Assembly: GCA_045538635.1 (NCBI GenBank)
Contig: JAZSRU010000007.1
Span: forward strand, 1 to 5,969
Origin: RGIG5270 sp045538635
GTDB lineage: Bacteria; Verrucomicrobiota; Lentisphaeria; Victivallales; Victivallaceae
Direction: 5' to 3'
Length of the DNA stretch: 5,969 bases
The notes under the pieces were generated by a model, which was not told where the DNA came from, did no database searches, and saw nothing but the letters and a program-made list of their open reading frames with translations. Shown piece after piece: positions 1 through 5,877 of the stretch (position 1 is its first letter; every line of letters starts with the position of its first letter). A program made the translations under genes and the position numbers.

Positions 1-22
1 TTTAAGGAAATAAAAAAAATTC

Positions 23-58
23 GGAATTGTTTTTATCGGGAACGATAAAAGCAATTCC
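23..58. terminator. Strong hairpin, probable bidirectional rho-independent terminator
   Basis: Two 16-base arms (23-38 and 43-58) pair completely apart from one G-U wobble (30/51), closing a four-base GGAA loop. On the plus strand the stem is followed by TCTT and then a T run at 68-72. On the minus strand it is followed after three bases by eight T residues (complement of the A run at 12-19), which is the better terminator geometry. It probably ends the gene upstream of the window and may also stop transcripts coming from the right. No minus-strand gene is visible to its right, so its use in that direction is uncertain. Confidence 0.65.
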
Positions 59-83
59 TCTTAAAAGTTTTTGAAAGATGGGG

Positions 84-126
84 TGCGGGGAAGATAACCT
101 TTTTTCAAAAAGGTGTCTTCCCCGCA
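84..126 (+). terminator. GC-rich interrupted hairpin, terminator-like or dispersed repeat
   Basis: Arms 84-94 and 116-126 form 11 perfect pairs, including a CGGGG/CCCCG block. A small internal loop (95-96 against 115) follows, and 97-103 pairs with 108-114 around a four-base loop. A T run at 133-137 begins six bases after the stem, so it could act as a terminator for plus-strand transcription, though the spacing is longer than ideal. Together with the hairpin just upstream it would insulate the downstream operon. The mixture of a GC-rich outer stem and an AT-rich inner stem recalls intergenic hairpin repeats that occur in many copies per genome; copy number cannot be judged from one window. 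Confidence 0.5.
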
Positions 127-164
127 GAATCATTTTTGCAACAGCCGAAAATGTTTTTTGGCGA

Positions 165-190
165 TTCAACGCTGTGGCATCTGCGTTGAA
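165..190. repeat. Inverted repeat (8-base arms)
   Basis: TTCAACGC at 165-172 is exactly complementary to GCGTTGAA at 183-190, with a 10-base spacer. No T run follows, so it is not an intrinsic terminator. It could be a regulator-binding dyad or simply an RNA hairpin; it lies about 280 bases before the first gene. Confidence 0.35.
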
Positions 191-277
191 ATTATCTCAT
201 ATTTTCAATAAATTTCCACTTCTGTGAGCAATCTATTTCTGACAGCCATTGTTTCTTTTCCGGGATAGGAGAATTTT

Positions 278-295
278 GTACAGTAGATACTGCAC
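278..295. promoter_or_regulatory. Operator-like palindrome
   Basis: GTACAGTA (278-285), a two-base centre GA, then TACTGCAC (288-295). Seven of the eight half-site positions are symmetric. The size and near-perfect symmetry are typical of a dimeric helix-turn-helix repressor or activator site. It lies about 70 bases upstream of the putative -35 box, which would suit an activator or an upstream operator. The cognate regulator is not in the window. Confidence 0.3.
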
Positions 296-297
296 CG

Positions 298-327
298 TAT
301 CAAATTTTCAATTTTTGTAATTTGATA
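298..327. repeat. Inverted repeat (9-base arms)
   Basis: TATCAAATT (298-306) pairs with AATTTGATA (319-327) across a 12-base AT-rich spacer. It lies between the palindrome centred near 286 and the putative promoter. Both an operator and chance symmetry in AT-rich DNA are possible. Confidence 0.3.
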
Positions 328-361
328 GTGAAAAATTTTCTCATTAATTTTATCCGGCGGT

Positions 362-389
362 TTGAAAATTTTTTCTTTTGTTATATATT
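362..389 (+). promoter_or_regulatory. Putative sigma70-type promoter of the operon
   Basis: TTGAAA at 362-367 matches four or more positions of the -35 consensus, and TATATT at 384-389 matches a -10 box with a 16-base spacer; TATTAT at 386-391 gives an 18-base alternative. AT tracts just upstream could enhance it. Transcription would start near 396-400, giving a leader of about 70 bases before the ATG at 467. It is the best candidate between the upstream hairpins and the first gene, but AT-rich DNA produces such matches readily. Confidence 0.45.
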
Positions 390-411
390 ATACAAGTCAG
401 GATTTACCGGA

Positions 412-428
412 AACTTGCTGTGCAAGTT
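412..428 (+). promoter_or_regulatory. Small leader hairpin / palindrome
   Basis: AACTTGC (412-418) and GCAAGTT (422-428) are perfectly complementary around a TGT loop. If transcription starts near 396-400 this folds within the 5' untranslated leader, about 25 bases upstream of the Shine-Dalgarno GGAAGG (454-459). It could stabilise the mRNA 5' end, or act as a DNA operator just downstream of the start site. Confidence 0.35.
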
Positions 429-466
429 GATATGTTTATAAAAATGCTTAAAAGGAAGGGTATATT

Positions 467-1054
467 ATGAATTACAAAATTCTGTCAATTATGGCTGTGC
501 TTCTGACAGTTGTTTCTGTGCATGCTGCATTTCAGTTTGTTCAAGGAAATGGTCATCAGGGATGGATTAAATTTGACTCTCAAACAACTGTGGCATTTGA
601 TCTTTTCCGCAGCGGCAAAGATAAAGATCATGAAAATTTTATTGACCGCGGTCAGGGTGTTGCCGATTACGGCTGGTACAATCTGGATACCGGTGCGACC
701 GGTTCTTTCAGTAATGGCCTTGCCGCAACATTCACTGAAAATGACCGGATCGGTTTTTATGTAACTGATAATACCGGAAAAACATATATGTCAACCAGAG
801 TCAAAAAGGACAGTCCTTTTGAAAATCATGATTTTGGAAAGTCCAAAATCGTTGACGGCAATCTTCTCCTGGGCGGCGGTAATATGGGATCCAACGGAAC
901 TCATGAATTTTATGTTTTCAAAGTGAATAATGCCAATGCTTCCGGCAAGACTCCGTCCGGTCAGCCTCTGCCCGGAATTATTGCCACCTTGCTCATCGGC
1001 GGCGGTGCTGCAGTTTATATGAAAAAACGCAAAAAACTTTATGCTGCAAAATAA
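467..1054 (+). CDS. Small secreted protein with PEP-CTERM-like (PLPG) exosortase sorting tail
   Basis: This 195-residue protein is the likely substrate of the exosortase encoded downstream. Residues 1-20 are a Sec signal peptide (Tyr3-Lys4, a hydrophobic core, then the cleavage-type end Val-His-Ala before Ala21). The mature part has no cysteine and is rich in Gly, Asn, Asp and aromatic residues, with alternating patterns suggesting a beta-sandwich; I do not recognise its family. The C-terminus has the three parts of an exosortase signal: a short motif QPLPG (166-170), a hydrophobic Gly-rich helix (171-185) and a basic cluster KKRKK (186-190), then LYAAK. The classical motif has Pro-Glu-Pro; here Leu replaces Glu. 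A Ser/Gly/Thr/Asn-rich linker (152-165) precedes it. GGAAGG ends seven bases before the ATG, a good ribosome site implying solid expression. Substrate role is inferred from architecture and position. Confidence 0.85.
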   Translation: MNYKILSIMAVLLTVVSVHAAFQFVQGNGHQGWIKFDSQTTVAFDLFRSGKDKDHENFIDRGQGVADYGWYNLDTGATGSFSNGLAATFTENDRIGFYVTDNTGKTYMSTRVKKDSPFENHDFGKSKIVDGNLLLGGGNMGSNGTHEFYVFKVNNANASGKTPSGQPLPGIIATLLIGGGAAVYMKKRKKLYAAK

Positions 1055-1076
1055 TTTTGTTATTTAAAGTGCAGCA
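1042..1076 (+). promoter_or_regulatory. Intercistronic hairpin between substrate gene and TPR gene
   Basis: TGCTGCA (1042-1048) pairs with TGCAGCA (1070-1076) and, continuing inward, AAATAA (1049-1054) pairs with TTATTT (1060-1065) around a five-base loop; bases 1066-1069 bulge out. The stem takes in the stop codon of the first gene and ends six bases before the ATG of the next. A run of A, not T, follows, so it is not a plus-strand intrinsic terminator. It could protect the 3' end of a shorter, abundant substrate message, or limit translation of the TPR gene, which lacks a recognisable Shine-Dalgarno. Confidence 0.5.
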
Positions 1077-1082
1077 AAAATA

Positions 1083-3248
1083 ATGAAAAAATACCGTCTT
1101 ATATTGATTATTTTATCTGTACTGATACTGCTTGGGTGTATCGGTATGATGGTATTTTTGCTTTTTTCCAACTATCAGAATATTCGCATTGCCAAACAGG
1201 CCCGAAGTAATTTTGACAGAGGCGATGATGAATCTCTTGCTCTCGCTGAAGCACAGCTGCTGCAGCTTATCCGCAATGACAGCGACAATGAAACTGCTTT
1301 TGTAATGCTGGGGGAAATCGCGCGGAAAAAGAAAATTTATCCGGAGCAGGTTTATTATTGTGCAATGGCCCGCCGGCTTAATCCTCTCAGCAGTGAAAAT
1401 AAGGCAAAATACATCGACAGTTTGTGTTCTGCCCGGTATTTTGACCGATTGGAAGTGCTGCTGTCTCAGGAAAGTTCTTTGAGTGATAAGCATCACCAAC
1501 TTCTTCTTTATGCAGCCGGACGCAGCGGCAATATCAACAAATACAGACAGAGTCTGTCGCGGCGGGATGCGGACAACCGTATAGGAGAACTTGCACTTTT
1601 GCTTTTTGTGCATAATCATCTCACCGTTGAACAGAAATTGTCCGCTCTTGAAAAGTTTAAGAATCCGGACAGTTTTCTGAGACAGGAAATTCTCGCAGCA
1701 CAAACAGAACTTTATCTTGAGAAGCAGGATATTGACCGGGCAGAAAAGAGTCTGGTTGAGGCATACGGGCAAAACAATTATGCTTTTGCTCCGGCATTGG
1801 GATGGTTTTATGCTCAATACCGGAATTTCGGCAGAGCACTGGATGTTTTTGAAAAGCATCTTGCGGTCTATCACGATCAATCCGTTGCTGTGCAGGCCGC
1901 AGAAATATATTGTCTGTTGAACAGAACGGATAAAATTGCCAAACTGCGTGCTGACTATCAATCCGATTCCGGTATCCGTGCCATGCTGTGCAATTATTAC
2001 TTTGATGCCTTGCTTGCTCTGGCAAAAAAGAATATGACAGAATTAAAGGAACTGACTGCTCCTTTGCGGGGAAATATCAACACTCCGCTTTCTGCATTTA
2101 TGTTTCTGTGCGCCGATATTCAGACCGGCAACATTCCGGCAATACAAGCAAGCTATGAAACATTGCTTGCCCACCGGAATTATCTGAATTTGCAGGAACA
2201 ATCTGACAATATGCTGTCAGAATTTTTGAAAACATCTTTTTTTAAAAATATTCCGCAGGAAAAACTTCTGCCGCTGGCAACCACTCTTTATAACCGCAAA
2301 CCGGATGTTTTTACCGCAAAATTCATACTGCTTGCCCAGAAGAAAAATAATTCAGTGAATATCATTCTGCTGAAAGATGCTTTGACCCGTTTCGGCAATG
2401 ATCCGGGTGTAATAAAAATAGCCATAGAATACTATTTGCAGCAAAATCCCGCTGAAGCAGAACGCCTTATTGACCGTTACAAGCAGAAGTTTGCTCAAAA
2501 ATCCGGTGATATGGTGCGTTATGAGCTTTTCCTGAATATGCAGAAAAAAGATTACGAAAAGGTCTCTTTATTATTCCGGAGTAACTTCAAGCAGGAAATG
2601 CTGCCGGATTACTGGAATTTTGCCAGCAGGACAATGCGTGAAAAAGATTTGATATTTTTGAGCAGGAATAAACTTTATGAGCCATTTTGTCTGGCGTTGC
2701 TCCATCTGAAAAAGAATGAAGTAAACAAAGCCTGCGATATTCTGGAAAAGGCGGAAGCAAAAAATAATTATGCACTGCTGTTTTTTGCCGCCAAAACACT
2801 TGCTGAAAACGGCAGAAATCAGGCGGCATTGAAAAAATATGCTCTTTTTCCGGAAAAATCCCCGTACACGATCGTAGTTTTGCTGAACATGGCAGAATTG
2901 TATTCAGAAGCCGGAAATATCGATCAGGCGTTGATTTTATCTGCCAGAGCATATAATTCGGCCCCCACAATGCCGGAAACCCAATTTTGTTACGCGGATA
3001 AACTTCATAAAAAAGGTGACTGTAAAATGATTCCCGATATCGTAAACTTGTCATCATCCAATCCATTCCGCCGCAGATTGGAACCTTTGTGGATAGCCGG
3101 AATGGAGCAACGGATAAAAGATTGCAATATGAATACACAACGGGAAAAAATACGGGAGTTGTGCCGTCAGTTGCTGGTTATTGCTCCCGATAACAATATC
3201 GCGCTTGAATATTTGAAAAAACTACATCAGATGTCGCAGAGAATATGA
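1083..3248 (+). CDS. Membrane-anchored tetratricopeptide-repeat protein
   Basis: The 721-residue product has a basic start (KKYR), one hydrophobic segment at about 6-28, then a long, almost wholly helical soluble part. TPR-like helix pairs are clearest at about 70-103, 205-265 (two successive units with the W/L-G-Y-A-F-A-P spacing), 562-590 and 596-628 (N-M-A-E-L-Y-S-E-A-G-N-I-D-Q-A-L); the middle is degenerate. The soluble part most likely faces the periplasm. LLGC at 16-19 resembles a lipobox, but the hydrophobic stretch continues past the Cys, so a plain membrane anchor is favoured. Exosortase loci often include a large TPR protein (PrsT type), and TPR proteins also support polysaccharide export; which applies here is not decidable. 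The start is set by the N-terminal anchor, although no clear ribosome site precedes it. Its stop overlaps the exosortase start by four bases. Confidence 0.85.
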   Translation: MKKYRLILIILSVLILLGCIGMMVFLLFSNYQNIRIAKQARSNFDRGDDESLALAEAQLLQLIRNDSDNETAFVMLGEIARKKKIYPEQVYYCAMARRLNPLSSENKAKYIDSLCSARYFDRLEVLLSQESSLSDKHHQLLLYAAGRSGNINKYRQSLSRRDADNRIGELALLLFVHNHLTVEQKLSALEKFKNPDSFLRQEILAAQTELYLEKQDIDRAEKSLVEAYGQNNYAFAPALGWFYAQYRNFGRALDVFEKHLAVYHDQSVAVQAAEIYCLLNRTDKIAKLRADYQSDSGIRAMLCNYYFDALLALAKKNMTELKELTAPLRGNINTPLSAFMFLCADIQTGNIPAIQASYETLLAHRNYLNLQEQSDNMLSEFLKTSFFKNIPQEKLLPLATTLYNRKPDVFTAKFILLAQKKNNSVNIILLKDALTRFGNDPGVIKIAIEYYLQQNPAEAERLIDRYKQKFAQKSGDMVRYELFLNMQKKDYEKVSLLFRSNFKQEMLPDYWNFASRTMREKDLIFLSRNKLYEPFCLALLHLKKNEVNKACDILEKAEAKNNYALLFFAAKTLAENGRNQAALKKYALFPEKSPYTIVVLLNMAELYSEAGNIDQALILSARAYNSAPTMPETQFCYADKLHKKGDCKMIPDIVNLSSSNPFRRRLEPLWIAGMEQRIKDCNMNTQREKIRELCRQLLVIAPDNNIALEYLKKLHQMSQRI

Positions 3249-4111
3249 ATGATTTTTGTAAAAGTTTATTGAAAAAACATCCCCTGGGAGTGCTTTACGC
3301 AGTGCTTCTGGGGTTTGTCGCTTTTTCTGCATCTGTTCCGATGTTTACTTCCGGAACATATGATGCGGCACTGGTGGATCTGGCAATGGCGGGAATATTG
3401 ATCTTTCTGATGTTGAAAAGATTTATTCAGACGGCCCGCCGTGAAGCGGCATTTAAGGAAAAATGTGCCGCATGGTTTGTGCTGATAATTGCCAATATCC
3501 TCGCTTTGCTGCCGACACACAGTTTTCCCGGCAGTTTGACTGCGGCGTTTGCTTTTGCTTTGCTGATTTGTGCATTTGTGCTGTATTTCAGCGGAACATT
3601 TACTGCAGTAAACAGTATAATGCCGGCTCTGTGGTGCTGTGTTTTTATGCCTTATCACGAAGAAATTATGCTTTTATTGAGTTATCCTTTGCGTTTAAGT
3701 GCCACTGCATTGAGTGCATTTATGCTGAAATTGTTCAGTGTCAAAGTTGTCTGTTCCGGCACATCGCTTCATTTGTCCGGATTGAATATAGCCATTACTG
3801 ATGCATGCAGCGGTATAAATCAGCTTGATGCATTTATATTGATCGCTTTTCTTGCGGTACAGATATTACACAGGAAAACTGGATGGAAACTCCTGCATTT
3901 CGCCTTTATTATTCCGGCAATCATTATCGGCAACAGCTTGCGTATCGTGCTTACGGTATTGTTGTTTGAATTGTGCGGTGAAGTGGTTTTGCAGAATACC
4001 TGGCACACAGTTCTCGGTTATGTGCAAATCATTACAGCGTTGTCGTTTTTCTTTGTCATTGGAAAAATTTTTACGGTTTCAGACAGCAAAGATAAGGAGG
4101 AACAGCCATGA
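3245..4111 (+). CDS. Exosortase/archaeosortase family protein
   Basis: This 288-residue multispanning inner-membrane protein (about eight hydrophobic segments) is a transpeptidase-like sorting enzyme that cuts C-terminal PEP-CTERM-type signals at the outer face of the inner membrane. The family's catalytic signature is complete: Cys188 in DACSG (187-190 ACSG), Arg233 in GNSLR (229-233) and His254 in WHTVLGY (253-259), each at a membrane boundary as expected. The upstream region with YPLRLSATALSAFMLKL (147-163) followed by a Ser/Gly-rich loop also fits the family. It lacks a fused C-terminal EpsI domain; that function lies in the next gene. The length suits a stand-alone exosortase. Translation is probably coupled to the TPR gene through the ATGA overlap, as no strong ribosome site is seen. 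I cannot assign it to a named Xrt subtype. Confidence 0.92.
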   Translation: MNDFCKSLLKKHPLGVLYAVLLGFVAFSASVPMFTSGTYDAALVDLAMAGILIFLMLKRFIQTARREAAFKEKCAAWFVLIIANILALLPTHSFPGSLTAAFAFALLICAFVLYFSGTFTAVNSIMPALWCCVFMPYHEEIMLLLSYPLRLSATALSAFMLKLFSVKVVCSGTSLHLSGLNIAITDACSGINQLDAFILIAFLAVQILHRKTGWKLLHFAFIIPAIIIGNSLRIVLTVLLFELCGEVVLQNTWHTVLGYVQIITALSFFFVIGKIFTVSDSKDKEEQP

Positions 4112-5160
4112 GAAAGATCATTTTTATATTGCTTGCCTTTATGCCGCTGTGCTGGCATTCTCCTTATCTTCTGCAGGCATGGCGGAGTTCCAGACTGGAT
4201 CAATGGGATTGGATATTTTACCTTGCAACTGTTCCGGCGGCGATCTGGGCAATGCGAAAAGAAAAGTTTGGGAAATGTGATTTTTATGCACTGTTTCTGC
4301 TGATTCCCATGCTGTGCCTTACATTCGGTGAAAGATTTCATCATATAAATGCTCTTTTGATTATTTCGGCAGTTGGAATTATCTTTTCAGCAGTATGGAT
4401 GATGGGGGCATGGACAGCGGCTTACAGAATCTTGCCGGCATCGGTCATATTGCTGTTGGGGACTCCCAGTTCGAGTTATCAGCTTTCATTGCTTCTGATG
4501 TGTCCGGTGTATCTGGCTTGGGCGGTGAAGTTTTTACTGGCGGTGTTGTGTTTCGGGTGGATATGGTACAATAAACGCTCCGGCACAGTGATAAGATGCG
4601 GTACACTCTGCTTTCTGGCGGCACTTGCGGTAAGTGCCTTATTGCTGCTGCACTCAAAGAATTTGTATTTTGAGGGCAGAAGTTTTATTCCGGCATTTCC
4701 CGCTCAATGCGGAGAATTATGGGGCAGAAATATACATCCGGATGCAAATACCAAGCGCTTTTTTGCCACAAGTAGCGTACAGCAATATCGCTACACAAAA
4801 AATAATGTTGATATATCCGTTCTTGCCGTGAAATGCGGCAGAGACATTCACGAGATACACCCGGCAAGTCACTGTTTGAGGACAAGTATGTGGACAGTCT
4901 ATTCTGAAAATACATTATACTTGCAGGATAATTTTGCGGTAACAGAAATTGAAGCAAAAAAAGGAACAAATCATATTCTGGTATGGGTTTGGTTCAGCAG
5001 CGAAAAATTTTCCACTCCGGGATTTCTCGGTTTCAGAAGACATTTCAAGCCGGGCGGCAATTATTATACCTATCAGGTATCCATTCCATTGTCCGGCACG
5101 GTAGAAAACACCAGAGATGAATTGAAAAAATTTATGCAGGCGTTAAGGAGAACGAAATAA
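4108..5160 (+). CDS. EpsI-type exosortase-associated protein with multispanning N-terminus
   Basis: The 350-residue product has about six hydrophobic segments (roughly 3-20, 35-49, 59-73, 79-101, 106-150, 161-181), then a soluble domain (about 185-350) with EpsI/DUF3485 features: IHEIHPASHCLRTSMWTVY (248-265 region; His251-Pro, Cys256, Trp262) and the later VWVWFSSE (292-299). EpsI domains accompany exosortases as a separate gene or C-terminal fusion; their exact role is unclear. The membrane half itself looks like the front half of an exosortase: a DQWDW segment followed by a helix, and LPASVILLLGTPSSSYQ (109-125) aligning by eye with the exosortase's MPALWCCVFMPYHEE (126-140). The Cys, Arg and His catalytic motifs are absent. 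AAGGAGG (4094-4100) lies seven bases before the ATG, and the start overlaps the exosortase stop by four bases. Confidence 0.82.
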   Translation: MRKIIFILLAFMPLCWHSPYLLQAWRSSRLDQWDWIFYLATVPAAIWAMRKEKFGKCDFYALFLLIPMLCLTFGERFHHINALLIISAVGIIFSAVWMMGAWTAAYRILPASVILLLGTPSSSYQLSLLLMCPVYLAWAVKFLLAVLCFGWIWYNKRSGTVIRCGTLCFLAALAVSALLLLHSKNLYFEGRSFIPAFPAQCGELWGRNIHPDANTKRFFATSSVQQYRYTKNNVDISVLAVKCGRDIHEIHPASHCLRTSMWTVYSENTLYLQDNFAVTEIEAKKGTNHILVWVWFSSEKFSTPGFLGFRRHFKPGGNYYTYQVSIPLSGTVENTRDELKKFMQALRRTK

Positions 5161-5162
5161 AT

Positions 5163-5876
5163 ATGACACATTACGAAGAAATTATCGCTCTGCGGCAGGA
5201 ACTGAAAAAGCCGAGTATTTTCCGGTACAATCATATTCAAATGCGGATGCTTGTATGGCATTTGGCGATCCGCTGTTCTGTTTTTTTCAAGCGTTTTATG
5301 GATATTGTTTTAGCAGTTCTTGCCGTAGTATTGGGGTCTCCGGTTTTTCTGATTACCGCATTGCTGGTCAAAGTTACCAGTCCGGGACCGATTATTTTCA
5401 GTCAGGTACGCGTGGGGCGTTTCGGCAGACATTTCAAGTTCTACAAATTCCGCAGTATGTATATTGATGCTGAAGCCCGCAAGGCGGAACTTTTGAAGCA
5501 CAATGAATCAGGTGATGGCGTGATTTTCAAGATGAAACGCGATCCGCGTATTACTCCGGTGGGGCGTTTTATCCGCAAATCCAGTATTGACGAACTGCCG
5601 CAGCTTTTCAATGTGATTTTAGGCGATATGAGTCTGGTCGGTCCCCGTCCGCCGCTGCCGTCGGAAGTGCGTACTTACACATTGGAAGAACGCAAACGGT
5701 TGAATATCACGCCGGGAATCACCTGTTTGTGGCAGGTTTCCGGCAGAAGTGAGTTGCCATTTTCCAAGCAGATCGCTCTGGATAAAGAGTATATTGCCAG
5801 CCGGAGTGTATGGAAGGGTTTTCTCATTCTGCTGAAAACCATTCCGGCGATCCTGACCGGCAGAGGAGCGTGGTAA
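5163..5876 (+). CDS. Undecaprenyl-phosphate sugar-1-phosphate transferase (monotopic PGT, PglC/ExoY type)
   Basis: This enzyme moves a sugar-1-phosphate from a nucleotide sugar to undecaprenyl phosphate at the cytoplasmic face of the inner membrane, the first step in building an exopolysaccharide or glycan. Visible signatures: a re-entrant hydrophobic hairpin (about 45-70) with the Ser59-Pro60 break, SPGPIIFSQ (73-81), FYKFRSM (93-99) then Asp102, DPRITPVGRFIRKSSIDELPQ (127-147) with the catalytic pair Asp143-Glu144, GDMSLVGPRPP (154-164) and PGITCLWQVSGR (184-195). At 237 residues it is the short, single-domain form, without the four-helix N-terminal region of WcaJ/WbaP proteins, but with about 40 residues before the hairpin. 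The sugar cannot be read from sequence. AGGAG (5146-5150), inside the preceding gene, lies 12 bases before the ATG, rather far; only two bases separate the genes, so coupling is likely. Confidence 0.93.
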   Translation: MTHYEEIIALRQELKKPSIFRYNHIQMRMLVWHLAIRCSVFFKRFMDIVLAVLAVVLGSPVFLITALLVKVTSPGPIIFSQVRVGRFGRHFKFYKFRSMYIDAEARKAELLKHNESGDGVIFKMKRDPRITPVGRFIRKSSIDELPQLFNVILGDMSLVGPRPPLPSEVRTYTLEERKRLNITPGITCLWQVSGRSELPFSKQIALDKEYIASRSVWKGFLILLKTIPAILTGRGAW

Positions 5877-5877
5877 A

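Larger units (their letters stand above)
127..466. other. Non-coding leader region of the operon
   Basis: This 340-base AT-rich stretch contains no reading frame with coding character on either strand. The frames opened by ATG on the minus strand that were checked close within about 15 codons. It holds several dyad symmetries, a putative promoter and a leader hairpin, listed separately. A segment at roughly 301-375 is especially rich in A and T tracts and could act as an upstream promoter element. No tRNA, riboswitch or CRISPR-like structure was recognised. Confidence 0.7.

Noticed and set aside
175..190. Sigma54-like element (TGGCAT ... TTGAA), considered because PEP-CTERM systems can be RpoN/PrsR controlled
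   Set aside because: The GG is present at the right spacing, but the downstream GC is GA, other consensus positions fail, and it overlaps an inverted repeat about 280 bases from the gene.
79..225. Possible 48-codon plus-strand frame starting ATGGGGTGCGGG
   Set aside because: It runs straight through the strong hairpin at 84-126, so its residues are dictated by an inverted repeat, and it has no convincing ribosome site.
1..466. CRISPR array, tRNA or riboswitch in the leader
   Set aside because: No regularly spaced direct repeats, no cloverleaf with a CCA-type acceptor and no known aptamer core were recognised; only hairpins and dyads are present.
1055..1082. Intrinsic terminator after the substrate gene
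   Set aside because: The stem is followed by A residues, not T, on the plus strand, so termination there is not supported; the structure is listed as an intercistronic hairpin.
1113..1961. Long open frame of 282 codons on the minus strand, opposite the TPR gene
   Set aside because: It lies wholly antisense to a well-supported gene, its translation is rich in Cys, Gln, Phe and Lys without domain-like patterns or membrane logic, and other antisense frames in the window look the same. It reflects codon usage of the sense strand.
2587..3138. Open frame of 183 codons on the minus strand
   Set aside because: Also antisense to the TPR gene, with low-complexity Cys/Pro/Ser-rich translation, no ribosome site noted and no recognisable family.
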